The notes below the pieces were generated by a model. That model was not told where the DNA came from, did not search any database, and worked only from the letters and a program-made list of their open reading frames with translations. From a beta proteobacterium MWH-UniP1 (GTDB lineage: Bacteria; Pseudomonadota; Gammaproteobacteria; Burkholderiales; Burkholderiaceae_A): a DNA stretch of 64,000 nucleotides. Numbering within the stretch: position 1 is the stretch's first letter; every line of letters starts with the position of its first letter. Made by a program: the position numbers and the translations under genes. Of this stretch, positions 54,492 through 64,000 are shown piece after piece. The stretch is from the NCBI GenBank assembly GCA_036362785.1, contig CP143625.1:1303401-1367400 (forward strand). The letters run 5' to 3'.

Positions 54492-55571
54492 CTAGGCATC
54501 CACATGAACCGTAGATCTTGCCTCGGACCGCGACACCATCTTGCCAATCACTGCGGCGCGGGCAAACCCGGCCTGACGAAATTGCTCCAAGACTTCGTCG
54601 GCCGCCTCTGGCGCAACGCAGGCCAACAAGCCCCCGCTGGTCTGTGGGTCGGTGACCAAAATCTCTGCAGACTTTGACAGGCCCGCTGCCAGCCGCACAT
54701 CTGCCCCATAGCCTTGCCAATTACGGGTGGATGCACCGGTGTAAAAACCCTGTGCAATAAGATCCATCACACCAGGCAGGACCGGCAGATTTGCCATTGA
54801 AACCTGGGCATCCAAATTAGATCCACGGGCAATTTCAAGAAGATGGCCCGCCAGTCCAAACCCCGTGACGTCGGTCAAGGCATGAACCTTTGAATTGGCG
54901 CCAAGCGCTGCCCCAACGGTATTGAGCGTGGTGGTGCTCTGAATCATTTCTTTGTAATGGGCGTCTGCCAACTTTTCTTTTTTCAATGCGGCAGAGTAAA
55001 CCCCAACACCCAATCCCTTGCCCAGAATTAATACATCGCCTTCGCGGGCATCGCGGTTGCGGCGGATGTGGTCCGGGTGGGCCAGGCCAAGGGCCACCAA
55101 TCCATAAATTGGTTCGACCGAATCAATCGTGTGCCCCCCGGCAATCGGAATGCCTGCTGCCGCACACACATCATGGCCGCCCGACAAAATCTTGGCGATG
55201 GTTTCTTTCGGCAAGACATTGATCGGCATGCCCACGAGCGCGAGTGCAAAAATGGGCTTGGCACCCATGGCATAAATATCGGAAATGGCATTGGTGGCGG
55301 CGATTCGACCAAACTCATAGGGGTCATCCACCACTGGCATAAAAAAATCTGTGGTGGCGACCAAGGCCTGCTGGTCATTGAGTTGCCAAACCGCTGCATC
55401 GTCACTGGTCTCAGTGCCCACCAACAACTCTTTGGGCGCAACACCAATCGGAATGCGGGACAAAATCTCGGTTAACACTGCGGGCGCAATCTTGCATCCA
55501 CAACCGCCGCCATGGGCCAATTCTGTTAGCCGGGGACTGCCCGAATCCTTTGTCTGTGTGGGTGCGTTCAT
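54492..55571 (-). CDS. selD: Selenide, water dikinase (SelD/SenC)
   Basis: This 359-residue enzyme has the active-site GGGCGCKI (Cys form, no selenocysteine), ATTDFFMPVVDDPYEFGRIA and AGGHTIDS. It makes selenophosphate from selenide and ATP. It overlaps the upstream SenB-like glycosyltransferase gene by ATGA. Selenophosphate may feed selenosugar synthesis, selenocysteine or selenouridine; the window does not decide between these. Confidence 0.93.
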   Translation of the reverse strand: MNAPTQTKDSGSPRLTELAHGGGCGCKIAPAVLTEILSRIPIGVAPKELLVGTETSDDAAVWQLNDQQALVATTDFFMPVVDDPYEFGRIAATNAISDIYAMGAKPIFALALVGMPINVLPKETIAKILSGGHDVCAAAGIPIAGGHTIDSVEPIYGLVALGLAHPDHIRRNRDAREGDVLILGKGLGVGVYSAALKKEKLADAHYKEMIQSTTTLNTVGAALGANSKVHALTDVTGFGLAGHLLEIARGSNLDAQVSMANLPVLPGVMDLIAQGFYTGASTRNWQGYGADVRLAAGLSKSAEILVTDPQTSGGLLACVAPEAADEVLEQFRQAGFARAAVIGKMVSRSEARSTVHVDA

Positions 55572-56641
55572 ACCTGTTCCTCTGGCAAAAATTCCACTAA
55601 CTGTCGCACGAGTCTAACCAACTCATCGCGCTCCTGGGCGGGCGACGCCAGCTTTGCGGTCAATGCCCCCTGGCGACGCCGGAGTTGCTCGAGAAAGTCA
55701 GCATCGGCAACAAACCGCTGCAACTGTCGGGCCAGGTCTTGAGCATCCCCCACCCGGAAAAGCCCTGGGTAGTCGGCCCCGAGCTGGGCCCGATGGGCTG
55801 GAATATTCGATGCAATCACGGGCAGCCGACAGGCCACCGCCTCGGCAATCACCAGCGCCCCACCCTCAGATAGCGAAGGCTGAATCAAACAGTGGACATG
55901 GGTCATCTGACGCATCGTGGCGGCATGGGTCAGCGACCCCTCTAGCAAAACACCGGGATATTGGCCGGCAAGCAGCATCAATTCATGGGCCAGGTTCTTG
56001 TCTTGATAACTGCCCACATGAATCAGGCGGACAGGCACCCGGCCGCCATCAGCACGGGTTGCCCAGCCCTGCGGAAAGGCCAAGTGAAAAGCACGAAAGG
56101 CAGTTCGCGGGTCTTTCTCCTCGCGGATATGGCCCGCAATCATGAAGCGAACCGTCTTGCTTTGCGGTGTCACCGGGGGCGCATAGGGCTTTCGCGGAGG
56201 ACTGGTCTGGGTGAGCACAAAGACCCGATCGGCAAGATCTGGCCAGCGTTGCTGAATCTCTTTTTGGGCCTCTTCTTGAAGCGTTAACAGCATTGAGGCC
56301 GCATGCATGGCATTTTCTGCAGCAACGTAGGCCGACTGCCCAGCCGCATCGGGCCGCAGCGCCCCGTACAAGTCTGTGCCGGTCATCACAATCATCACGG
56401 GAATTCCCGCCGCGACAAAGGTGTGCACGTGTTCTGCACAGCGGGCCGCATTGAGCACAATGGCAACGGTGCGCTGACCCGACTCTGCACAGGCGTCTTC
56501 GATCTTGGTCGAATCGTAGATCGAGGCATTCAGGCCACTGGCACGCAACATCTGCGCATAGCGCGAAGCCGTGCGCCAGTTCCCCATGCCCGAACTGGCC
56601 CCAAACGGTGTCAGGATTCGGACATCAATACGACGGGTCAT
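55568..56641 (-). CDS. senB: SenB-like glycosyltransferase (selenosugar synthase family)
   Basis: This 357-residue GT-B glycosyltransferase has RRIDVRILTPFGASSGMGNW at the N-terminus, FMIAGHIREEKDP in the middle and the donor-site SLSEGGALVIAEAVACRLPVI. It resembles the SelD-linked family that includes SenB, which joins selenophosphate-derived selenium to a UDP-sugar in selenoneine synthesis. It is directly coupled to selD. No SenA-type gene is in the window. The ATG follows the fabI stop with no gap. Confidence 0.75.
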   Translation of the reverse strand: MTRRIDVRILTPFGASSGMGNWRTASRYAQMLRASGLNASIYDSTKIEDACAESGQRTVAIVLNAARCAEHVHTFVAAGIPVMIVMTGTDLYGALRPDAAGQSAYVAAENAMHAASMLLTLQEEAQKEIQQRWPDLADRVFVLTQTSPPRKPYAPPVTPQSKTVRFMIAGHIREEKDPRTAFRAFHLAFPQGWATRADGGRVPVRLIHVGSYQDKNLAHELMLLAGQYPGVLLEGSLTHAATMRQMTHVHCLIQPSLSEGGALVIAEAVACRLPVIASNIPAHRAQLGADYPGLFRVGDAQDLARQLQRFVADADFLEQLRRRQGALTAKLASPAQERDELVRLVRQLVEFLPEEQV

Positions 56642-57427
56642 TTATTCGGGCACGCCAACAGCCACAGAATTAAATCCTGCATCGACATAAGTGATTTCGG
56701 CGGTAATTCCCGCAGCCAAGTCTGACAACAAAAAGGCGGCGGTATTGCCGACATCTTGAATCGTCACGTTGCGACGCAGTGGCGATGTTGTTTCCACAAA
56801 GTCCAGAATCTTTCCAAAGCTCTTGATGCCGGCAGCCGCCAGGGTCTTGATTGGACCCGCCGAGATGCCGTTGACTCGAATATTTTTTGGGCCCAGATTG
56901 GTCGCCAAATAACGGACCGATGCCTCCAGGCTGGCCTTGGCCAGGCCCATGGTGTTGTAGTGGGCCACAAATTTATCAGCGCCCAGATACGACAAGGTGA
57001 TCATGGCGCCACCCTTTTCTTCCATCATGGGCAGGGCTGCCTTGGCCAACGCAGGAAAGCTGTAGGCCGAGATCTCATGGGCAATACGGAAAGCATCGCG
57101 CGACAGACCATCTAGGAAATCCCCCGCAATCGCCTCTCGAGGCGCAAAAGCAATGGCATGCACCAGGCCATCTAACTGCGGCCAGTGCTCGCGCAATGAT
57201 GCAAAGCACTGATCAATCTGGGCGTCTTCCGCCACATCCAGGGGCAGACACAGGGAGCTGCCGAATTCGGCGGCCATTTCCTTGACACGCTCTTCAAAGC
57301 GCTCGTTTTGATAGGTAAAGGCGAGTTCCGCGCCTTGGGCATGACAGGCCTGGGCAATGCCATAGGCGATTGACCGGTTGGACAAAAGGCCAGTCACCAA
57401 AATGCGTTTGCCTTTCAGAAAAGCCAT
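56642..57427 (-). CDS. fabI: Enoyl-ACP reductase (NADH), FabI
   Basis: This 261-residue SDR-type reductase has GLLSNRSIAYGIA (cofactor loop), the catalytic Tyr and Lys in SYLGADKFVAHYNTMGLAKA and GISAGPIKTLAA. It carries out the last step of fatty-acid elongation and is the usual triclosan target. AAGGAG lies 5 bases before the ATG. It heads a long minus-strand run: fabI, senB, selD, thyA, folA, RND adaptor and pump. Confidence 0.96.
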   Translation of the reverse strand: MAFLKGKRILVTGLLSNRSIAYGIAQACHAQGAELAFTYQNERFEERVKEMAAEFGSSLCLPLDVAEDAQIDQCFASLREHWPQLDGLVHAIAFAPREAIAGDFLDGLSRDAFRIAHEISAYSFPALAKAALPMMEEKGGAMITLSYLGADKFVAHYNTMGLAKASLEASVRYLATNLGPKNIRVNGISAGPIKTLAAAGIKSFGKILDFVETTSPLRRNVTIQDVGNTAAFLLSDLAAGITAEITYVDAGFNSVAVGVPE

Positions 57428-57530
57428 AAAAACTCCTTGGGAATACTGAGATTGATCTTAGGCGCGGATTTTTTCCGCCTAGGGGCAATTCTAATCGTCC
57501 GGACACCCCAGCTTCGATACACTCCCCTGC

Positions 57531-59477
57531 ATGCTTTCCCCAGTCGCTCACCCACGCCCTTCTCCCCCTGCCCCACCCATGTCGGCCCCGCCCAGCGGCG
57601 CGGCTAGGCCTGGCCAGCGGTTGGGCGTGTTCGGGGTCGCCACAGCCCTGATGGTGTTGGGATGCGTCAGCATTACGGCCCCGGCATCCGCTCAGCCGGT
57701 ACAGGCAGGTTTCGTGCACGGCATGGCCCTGGGGGATAAGCCCAAATACGGGCCTGATTTCACCCACTTCGGCTACGCCAATCCCAGCGCCCCCAAGGGT
57801 GGAGAGCTTCGTCTGTCGGCCATGGGCACTTTCGATAAGGTCAACCCATTCACACTCAAAGGCATTGCGGCACGTGGCGTGATGGACCTGATGTTTGAAT
57901 CGCTCACCATTGGCAGTCTAGATGAGCCCATGAGCATGTATGGGTTGCTGGCCAAGGACATGATGCTGGCCCCAGATCGGCTCTCGATCACCTTTCGGCT
58001 GCGGCCCGAGGCCCGTTTCAATAACGGCGACCCAGTCACCGCAGAGGATGTGAAATTTTCATTCGACACTTTGCGTGGCAAGTCGGCAAGCCCGGTCTGG
58101 CGAAACTATTGGGCCGATGTCAAAGACGCGGTGGTCATTGACCGCCAAACTGTTCGTTTTAATTTTTTACGCAAAAACCGTGAGCTCCACATGATCGTGG
58201 GATCAGTACCGGTGTTTTCAAAAAAGTGGGGCAGCCAGCAGGGCAAGGACAAGCCCTTTGAGCAATGGGTGCAGGACTACCCGATTGCCAGTGGCCCCTA
58301 TGTGATTGAGCGCATGGACCTGGGTAAATCCATTCGATTCAAACGCCAGCCCAACTATTGGGGTGATAGCGCTCCCACACGCCGTGGTCAATTTAATTTC
58401 GAAACGGTCACTTTTCGTTATTACAAAGATGAGTTCGCCCGTATTGAGGCCTTTAAAGCAGGCGAGTTTGATTTCGTCCACGAAAATGCCGCCAAAAACT
58501 GGGCCAGAAGCTACATTGGTGGCAAATTTGCCAATGGCACACTAACCAAGACCGAATTGCCCAATTCAAACGCCCAGGGCATGCAGGCGTTTTTCTTCAA
58601 CACCCGCAAGGCTAAATTTCAAGACGTGCGGGTTCGGCAGGCCATTGGCCTGGCACTCGATTACGAGTGGATGAATCGGCAGCTCTTTTACAACCAATAC
58701 AAGCGCTCGTATTCCTATTTCACCAACACCACCATGGCGGCGACAGATTCGCCAAGCGCCGAAGAGTTAAAGCTCTTGCTGCCATTAAAAAATCGGCTCA
58801 GCCCCACTGTTTTCGGGCCGGTGCCCATGCCGCCTGACACCAACCCACCCCATAGTCTGCGCGACAATCTGCGACAGGCCAGAAGCCTGCTGGCCGAAGC
58901 CGGCTGGACCTATCGGGATGGCGCCCTGCGTAATGCAGCAGGCCAGCCTTTTGAATTTGAAGTCCTGCTTTCTAGCAGAACCTGGGAGCGGATCATTGCG
59001 CCGTTTTCACGCAACCTGGCCAAACTTGGGATCAAGGTCACTGTCCGCGTGACCGACACATCTTTATTTAAAAAACGTGTCGATGATTACGACTTCGACA
59101 TGATTGTTCACTGGTATTTGTCAAGCCAGAGCCCCGGCAATGAACTCGTCTTTCGATTCACAAGCCAGGCAGCAGATGAGCCAGGTGCCGACAATTTCAT
59201 TGGCCTAAAAGACCCCGCGGTGGATGCTTTGGTGCAGAGAATTCTGGCCGTAGAGTCGCGCGACCAACTCATCACAGCCGCCCGTGCACTCGATCGTGTA
59301 CTGCGCCATGGCCACTACGCCATTCCCCACTGGCACAACAATGTCCACCGCGTGGCGTTTCGATCCGAGCTTCGCCGGCCAGAGCAATTGCCCGATTACT
59401 ATCACTCGGAAGACTGGGTCTTGGCCGCATGGTGGTGGGACCCCGCTAACCTGCCCAACTTAAGAGACAAACGATGA
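57531..59477 (+). CDS. yejA: Peptide ABC transporter substrate-binding protein (YejA type)
   Basis: This 648-residue family 5 solute-binding protein has a proline-rich start, then a signal peptide (LGVFGVATALMVLGCVSITAPASA split over about residues 33-57). Family segments include HGMALGDKPKYGPDFTHFGY, GRLRPEA-like SITFRLRPEARFNNGDPVTA and QAFFFNTRKAKFQDVRVRQA. It delivers oligopeptides to YejBEF. ATG 57531 is listed; ATG 57579 is equally possible, as neither has a ribosome site. Its stop overlaps yejB (ATGA). Confidence 0.9.
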   Translation: MLSPVAHPRPSPPAPPMSAPPSGAARPGQRLGVFGVATALMVLGCVSITAPASAQPVQAGFVHGMALGDKPKYGPDFTHFGYANPSAPKGGELRLSAMGTFDKVNPFTLKGIAARGVMDLMFESLTIGSLDEPMSMYGLLAKDMMLAPDRLSITFRLRPEARFNNGDPVTAEDVKFSFDTLRGKSASPVWRNYWADVKDAVVIDRQTVRFNFLRKNRELHMIVGSVPVFSKKWGSQQGKDKPFEQWVQDYPIASGPYVIERMDLGKSIRFKRQPNYWGDSAPTRRGQFNFETVTFRYYKDEFARIEAFKAGEFDFVHENAAKNWARSYIGGKFANGTLTKTELPNSNAQGMQAFFFNTRKAKFQDVRVRQAIGLALDYEWMNRQLFYNQYKRSYSYFTNTTMAATDSPSAEELKLLLPLKNRLSPTVFGPVPMPPDTNPPHSLRDNLRQARSLLAEAGWTYRDGALRNAAGQPFEFEVLLSSRTWERIIAPFSRNLAKLGIKVTVRVTDTSLFKKRVDDYDFDMIVHWYLSSQSPGNELVFRFTSQAADEPGADNFIGLKDPAVDALVQRILAVESRDQLITAARALDRVLRHGHYAIPHWHNNVHRVAFRSELRRPEQLPDYYHSEDWVLAAWWWDPANLPNLRDKR

Positions 59478-60574
59478 GCCCAGCACTGCTGCGTTATATC
59501 GGCAAGCGACTGCTGCTAATGGTGCCCACACTCTTTGGCATCTTGCTCATTACGTTTGCCATTATTCAGTTTGTGCCGGGCGGCCCGGTGGAACAGATGG
59601 TGCAGATGCTCAAGGGCGATCATGCCGCCACGGGCGGCGCTTCTGCCTCACTTCCGGGTGGGGCCAGCACGGAAGTCGGCCAGACCAGCAATATCTATCG
59701 CGGCAATCGCGGTATTGATGCGGCAAAGTTGGAAGAAATCAAAGCCCTGTATGGCTTTGATAAGCCCGTGCATGAACGATTCATTCAGATGGTCACCGGT
59801 TTTCTAACCTTTGATCTGGGCAAGAGTTTTTTCCATGACCGCAGTGTCTGGGAATTGATGAAAGACAAACTGCCGGTGTCAATCAGCCTGGGCATCTGGA
59901 CATTCCTGCTCACCTATTTAATTTCACTACCGCTGGGTATTGCCAAGGCCGTGCGCCATGGTTCGCGGTTTGATCTATGGACCAGCACTGCCATTCTGGT
60001 GGGCTATGCCATTCCTGGTTTCGTGTTGGGGGTGGCCCTGCTGGTGCTCTTCGGTGGCGGCAGTTTTCTCCAACTCTTTCCACTGCGGGGGCTCACATCT
60101 GATGACTGGGAAAGCTTGAGCCTAATCGGCAAGGTTCTGGATTATTTCTGGCACCTAACACTTCCGATTATCTGCATGACCCTGGGCAGCTTTGCGGTCA
60201 CCACCATGCTGACCAAAAACACCATGCTCGAAGAAATCCGCAAGCAATACGTCTTAACAGCGCGGTCCAAGGGCCTGTCAGAGCGCACGGTGTTGTGGCG
60301 CCATGTCTTTCGCAATGCCTTGATCCCGATTGTGACGGGTTTTCCCGCAGCCTTTGTTGGTGCGTTTTTCACAGGCTCATTGCTGATTGAAACCCTGTTC
60401 TCGCTCGATGGCCTGGGCCTGTTGTCCTATGAGTCCGTGATCAAACGCGACTATCCCGTGGTCATGGGCACGCTCTTCTTTTTCTCGCTGATCGGATTGG
60501 TGGCGAAGTTGCTCAATGACCTGATGTATGTCTGGGTCGACCCGCGTGTGCAATTCGAAGGGAATAAGGCCTGA
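59474..60574 (+). CDS. yejB: Peptide ABC transporter permease YejB
   Basis: This 366-residue permease starts MSPALLRYIGKRLLLMVPTL and has the BPD inner-membrane permease motif (EEIRKQYVLTARSKGLSE). A long periplasmic insert near residues 45-100 is typical of YejB. It overlaps yejA and yejE at ATGA and TGATG junctions. Confidence 0.93.
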   Translation: MSPALLRYIGKRLLLMVPTLFGILLITFAIIQFVPGGPVEQMVQMLKGDHAATGGASASLPGGASTEVGQTSNIYRGNRGIDAAKLEEIKALYGFDKPVHERFIQMVTGFLTFDLGKSFFHDRSVWELMKDKLPVSISLGIWTFLLTYLISLPLGIAKAVRHGSRFDLWTSTAILVGYAIPGFVLGVALLVLFGGGSFLQLFPLRGLTSDDWESLSLIGKVLDYFWHLTLPIICMTLGSFAVTTMLTKNTMLEEIRKQYVLTARSKGLSERTVLWRHVFRNALIPIVTGFPAAFVGAFFTGSLLIETLFSLDGLGLLSYESVIKRDYPVVMGTLFFFSLIGLVAKLLNDLMYVWVDPRVQFEGNKA

Positions 60575-61677
60575 TGCAGCCCAACACCCCGGCTCCGGAC
60601 AACATGTGCAATGGCGCGCAGGGCATGCAAGATGGCCTGCCGGATGGCGCCAGCCAGAAAAGCTTGTCACCCGGCCAGCGGGCCTGGCGGCGCTTTACCC
60701 GAAACCGCCGTGGCTATATCAGCCTGTGGATCTTTGCGATCACCTTTGTCGTCTCGCTCTTTGCGGAAGTGCTCTCCAATGATCGGCCGATTGTGGTGCG
60801 TTATCAAGGTGAGTTCTACTTCCCGTTACTGCAGCAATATCCCGAAAAAACATTTGGCGGCGACTTTGAAACCCCCACCGATTTCTTAGATCCGTTTATT
60901 GAAGAAAGCATTCGCGCCGGGGATAACTGGGCCATCTATCCGCCTAATCGCTATTCCTTCACCAGCCTGAATTACTTTGCACCAAGCCCCAACCCTGCTG
61001 CGCCATCCGGCACGAACTGGCTGGGCACCGATGACCGTGGCCGCGATGTGCTGGCAAGGCTACTGTATGGCTTTCGTACATCCGTGCTCTTTGGCCTGGC
61101 ACTCACCGCTATCGGCGTGGTGCTGGGGATTGTCATGGGCGCGCTGCAGGGCTACTTTGCCGGCAAAACAGATTTGGTCATTCAGCGCTTTATTGAAATC
61201 TGGGGGTCGGTGCCTGAGCTTTATCTGCTGATTATTCTGGCCAGTGTCTTTGAGCCGGGGTTATTGATCTTGCTCGTGATTCTGTCGCTCTTTGGCTGGA
61301 TGGGGTTGTCTGACTATGTGCGGGCAGAATTTTTACGCAATCGGTCTTTGGAATATGTCACAGCGGCGCGAGCACTCGGGTTATCGAATCTGCAAATCAT
61401 TTGGCGGCATGTGCTGCCCAACAGTCTGACTCCCGTGATTGCCTTTTTACCGTTTCGCATGAGCGCATCGATTCTTGCGTTGACCAGCCTAGACTTTCTG
61501 GGCCTGGGTGTGCCCTCTTCCACACCAAGCCTGGGTGAGCTGCTCGCACAAGGCAAGGCCAATCTGGATGCCTGGTGGATTTCACTCAGCACCTTTGGTT
61601 TATTGGTGGCCTTGTTGCTGGTGCTGATCTTTATTGGCGAAGCACTGCGCGACGCGCTCGATACGCGGCGGGGATGA
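60574..61677 (+). CDS. yejE: Peptide ABC transporter permease YejE
   Basis: This 367-residue permease has a polar N-terminal stretch, then SPGQRAWRRFTRNRRGYISL, LGTDDRGRDVLARLLYGFR and the EAA-loop VRAEFLRNRSLEYVTAARAL. It forms the channel with YejB. The start at 60574 shares a base with the yejB stop. Confidence 0.93.
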   Translation: MQPNTPAPDNMCNGAQGMQDGLPDGASQKSLSPGQRAWRRFTRNRRGYISLWIFAITFVVSLFAEVLSNDRPIVVRYQGEFYFPLLQQYPEKTFGGDFETPTDFLDPFIEESIRAGDNWAIYPPNRYSFTSLNYFAPSPNPAAPSGTNWLGTDDRGRDVLARLLYGFRTSVLFGLALTAIGVVLGIVMGALQGYFAGKTDLVIQRFIEIWGSVPELYLLIILASVFEPGLLILLVILSLFGWMGLSDYVRAEFLRNRSLEYVTAARALGLSNLQIIWRHVLPNSLTPVIAFLPFRMSASILALTSLDFLGLGVPSSTPSLGELLAQGKANLDAWWISLSTFGLLVALLLVLIFIGEALRDALDTRRG

Positions 61678-63305
61678 TCATGACACCCATTTTGTCGGTC
61701 TCTCATCTGCGTGTGTGCTTTCAAAACGGAAGCGATGCTCGTCATCAACATAGCCATATGGCCGTGGATGATGTGAGCTTTGACATCTACCCAGGTGACC
61801 GCCTGGCCATTGTTGGGGAATCGGGCAGCGGCAAGACGGTTACCGCACTGTCTATTTTGCGTCTGCTCCCCGATGCGCACACGACTGGCCGCATTCAGTG
61901 GTCACCCCCTGACACTGCCGGACAAACCGGCAGCGAACAAGATTTGATTACTGCCAGTGAGCGTGAGATCCGAGCCATTCGTGGCCGCGACATTGCCATG
62001 GTGTTCCAAGAGCCCATGTCGGCACTCAACCCCCTGCTCACGGTAGGTCAGCAGATCGCAGAAGTGCTGGAGTTGCACGAGGGCCTATCGACCAAGGCGG
62101 CCTTGCAAAAGGCGGTTGAGCTTTTGGATCGCACCGGCGTGGATGAACCGCAGCGCCGGGCCCATAGCTATCCCCACCAGTTATCGGGGGGGCAACGTCA
62201 GCGGGTGGTGATTGCCATGGCCCTGGCCTGCAGCCCGAAGCTTCTGATTGCCGATGAGCCCACCACGGCGCTCGATGTCACTATTCGTGAACAAGTCCTG
62301 GAGTTGCTATTAAAACTGCAGCACGAAGAGGGCATGGCCATTTTGCTGATCACGCATGACCTGCCTTTGGTGCAGCGGTTTGCCAATCGGGTGGGCGTGA
62401 TGCAGCTCGGCAAACTGGTGGAACAAGGGCCAACGGACACCATCTTTACATCCCCCCAGCATGACTACACCAAGCGACTCTTGGCGAGCCGGCCACGTCG
62501 AATGGTAGGCGACTCCGTATCGCGGGATGTGATTCTGAGTGCCCGCGGTGTGAATGCCACTTTTGAAATCCCTGTGGGCTGGTTTGGCAAACGCAGATTC
62601 ATGGCTGTGGCCAACGAGGCCTTAACGTTGTCGAAAGGCGAAACGCTGGGAATTGTGGGGGAGTCAGGCTCTGGCAAGACCACCTTTGGCATGGCCCTGC
62701 TGCAGTTAAGTGGCGCGCAGGTGAAGGGTGAGGTGCAGTTTGACGGTCAAAGCCTGTATCAGTTGCCCAAACAATCCTTGCGCAAACTGCGCCGCCGTAT
62801 GCAGATCGTGTTTCAGGACCCCTTTAGTGCCCTATCGCCACGCATGACCATCGGACAGATTCTCGGTGAAGGCCTGCAGCTGCATTTCCCAGAACTGAGT
62901 CGAGAAGAACGGGAAACAAAAATCGCTGAGATGCTGGAAGAGGTGGGCCTGCCTGCGAACAGCGTTGGCCGCTATCCCCATGAGTTTTCTGGCGGTCAGC
63001 GGCAACGGATTGCGATTGCGCGCGCAGTGATTCTTCAGCCAGACCTTGTGCTACTGGATGAACCCACCAGCGCCTTAGACGTATCGATTCAACAGCAGGT
63101 CTTGGAACTCTTGGTCCGGCTGCAACAAAAACACGGCATGGCGTATTTGTTCATTACCCATGACCTGGCCGTGATCAAGGCCATCGCCCATCGGGTAATG
63201 GTCATGCGCGCCGGAAAAGTGGTGGAGTCTGGCTACACCGAAGAAGTGTTGTCCAAGCCGCGCGAGGAATACACCTGGCGGCTGGTTACGTCTTCGGCAG
63301 TGTGA
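61674..63305 (+). CDS. yejF: Peptide ABC transporter ATPase YejF (two ABC domains)
   Basis: About 543 residues with two complete ABC modules. Each has Walker A GESGSGKT; the signatures are LSGGQRQR and FSGGQRQR, and the Walker B regions are [11 protein letters not shown] and [11 protein letters not shown]. It energises YejBE. ATG 61674 overlaps the yejE stop (ATGA); ATG 61680 is also possible. Its last 20 bases overlap the end of dcd. Confidence 0.94.
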   Translation: MIMTPILSVSHLRVCFQNGSDARHQHSHMAVDDVSFDIYPGDRLAIVGESGSGKTVTALSILRLLPDAHTTGRIQWSPPDTAGQTGSEQDLITASEREIRAIRGRDIAMVFQEPMSALNPLLTVGQQIAEVLELHEGLSTKAALQKAVELLDRTGVDEPQRRAHSYPHQLSGGQRQRVVIAMALACSPKLLIADEPTTALDVTIREQVLELLLKLQHEEGMAILLITHDLPLVQRFANRVGVMQLGKLVEQGPTDTIFTSPQHDYTKRLLASRPRRMVGDSVSRDVILSARGVNATFEIPVGWFGKRRFMAVANEALTLSKGETLGIVGESGSGKTTFGMALLQLSGAQVKGEVQFDGQSLYQLPKQSLRKLRRRMQIVFQDPFSALSPRMTIGQILGEGLQLHFPELSREERETKIAEMLEEVGLPANSVGRYPHEFSGGQRQRIAIARAVILQPDLVLLDEPTSALDVSIQQQVLELLVRLQQKHGMAYLFITHDLAVIKAIAHRVMVMRAGKVVESGYTEEVLSKPREEYTWRLVTSSAV

Positions 63306-63852
63306 CGCCCGTCTGGCCCTGGTACTTACCGCCCTTGTCTTTGTAAGACGTTTCGCAGACTTCATCGCTCTCGAAAAAGAGCATCTGGGCGCAGCCCTCG
63401 CCAGCGTAGATCTTGGCGGGCAGCGGCGTGGTGTTCGAGAATTCCAGGGTCACGTGGCCTTCCCACTCGGGTTCCAAGGGGGTAACGTTCACGATGATGC
63501 CGCAACGTGCATACGTCGATTTCCCCAAACAGACCGTGAGCACACTGCGGGGAATGCGGAAGTATTCCACCGTGCGGGCCAGGGCAAAAGAATTGGGCGG
63601 AATAATGCAGACATCACCCACAAAATCGACAAACGATCCCGTGTCGAAATTCTTTGGGTCGACAATCGTGCTGTTGATATTGGTGAAGATCTTGAATTCG
63701 TTGGCACAACGAACGTCATAGCCATAACTCGACGTGCCGTAGGACACAATTTTGTTATCGCCCACATAACGCACCTGTTCGGGTGCGAAGGGCTCGATCA
63801 TTTTTTGGGATTCCGACATGCGTCGGATCCACTTATCGCTTTTGATGGTCAT
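63286..63852 (-). CDS. dcd: dCTP deaminase
   Basis: This 188-residue trimeric deaminase has [12 protein letters not shown] at the N-terminus, [39 protein letters not shown] (catalytic Glu region) and the ending [10 protein letters not shown]. It converts dCTP to dUTP, the precursor of the dUMP used by ThyA. The frame is open to 63957, but family similarity starts at ATG 63852. Confidence 0.95.
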   Translation of the reverse strand: MTIKSDKWIRRMSESQKMIEPFAPEQVRYVGDNKIVSYGTSSYGYDVRCANEFKIFTNINSTIVDPKNFDTGSFVDFVGDVCIIPPNSFALARTVEYFRIPRSVLTVCLGKSTYARCGIIVNVTPLEPEWEGHVTLEFSNTTPLPAKIYAGEGCAQMLFFESDEVCETSYKDKGGKYQGQTGVTLPKT

Positions 63853-63906
63853 AGTGCAGGAATTCTCGCACAGCTGAATCACGGCGGTGCCGCAGGCCCC
63901 CGGCTC

Positions 63907-63934
63907 AAAAAAAAGCGGGGCCAAAAGACCCCGC
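63907..63934 (-). terminator. Terminator of the gene beyond the right edge
   Basis: On the minus strand GCGGGG (63934-63929) pairs with CCCCGC (63920-63915), and eight T follow (63914-63907). It lies between the partial CDS at the right edge and dcd. Confidence 0.85.
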
Positions 63935-63974
63935 CAAGCCAACCAGTCACCCGCCAAAGCGGGCGGAGGCGGCC

Positions 63975-64000
63975 TTAAGTACCCACGATCTTGATGCTCG
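63975..64000 (-). CDS. C-terminal end of an unidentified gene (partial)
   Basis: The minus strand at the edge reads ...SIKIVGT then TAA (63977-63975), and a strong minus-strand terminator follows. Too little is visible to name it. Confidence 0.35.

Overview
The window looks like chromosomal DNA of a betaproteobacterium, most likely Burkholderiales. The signs are the Bug-type (TctC-like) periplasmic receptors, a dCTP deaminase, UvrB, FolA/ThyA and SuyB close to remembered Burkholderiales sequences, and the complete isc operon order. No genus can be named from the sequence alone. No transposase, integrase, prophage or CRISPR array was seen, and no gene looks broken.

Region 1 (1-16.9 kb) is housekeeping: acs (partial), class I fumarase, an NlpC/P60 lipoprotein, a GlcG/HbpS-like protein, a patatin lipase, an alpha/beta hydrolase, 3-hydroxybutyrate dehydrogenase, gpt, comEC, tatD, a DUF2062 protein, lolD with one LolC/E permease, recJ, prfB (read through a programmed +1 frameshift) and lysS.

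Region 2 (16.9-31.55 kb) is the most interesting part: an apparent sulfonate catabolic regulon. A minus-strand operon carries SlcC-like and ComC-like sulfolactate dehydrogenases, an IMPase-family protein, two Bug receptors and a ThDP enzyme. Diverging from it, a GntR/UTRA regulator heads an operon with a succinate-dehydrogenase-like complex wrapped around a two-subunit class I fumarase-type hydratase. Converging on that is suyA-suyB (sulfolactate sulfo-lyase) with a TauE-type sulfite exporter. The same palindromic operator sits in the gntR/slcC divergent promoter and directly upstream of the suyA promoter, which ties all three units together. SuyAB would release sulfite and pyruvate. The dehydrogenase/hydratase module suggests that a larger unsaturated or C4 sulfonate feeds into sulfolactate, a route I cannot match to a described pathway.

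Region 3 (31.6-43.2 kb) holds the isc operon (iscRSUA-hscBA-fdx-iscX), a low-molecular-weight tyrosine phosphatase, uvrB, an aromatic/aspartate aminotransferase, a 2-hydroxyacid dehydrogenase and a carboxymuconolactone-decarboxylase-family protein.

Region 4 (43.3-44.1 kb) is a tRNA-Asn(GUU) gene interrupted in its anticodon by a group I intron of about 254 nt. A PD-(D/E)XK homing-endonuclease-like ORF lies just upstream, outside the intron.

Region 5 (44.1-64 kb) holds a small membrane protein, a DUF2721 protein, a PQQ-type sugar dehydrogenase with a dihaem cytochrome c, an MFS transporter and a CidA/CidB pair. A long minus-strand run fabI-senB-selD-thyA-folA-RND adaptor-RND pump follows, then the yejABEF peptide importer and dcd. 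The SelD/SenB pair suggests selenosugar chemistry without a visible SenA.
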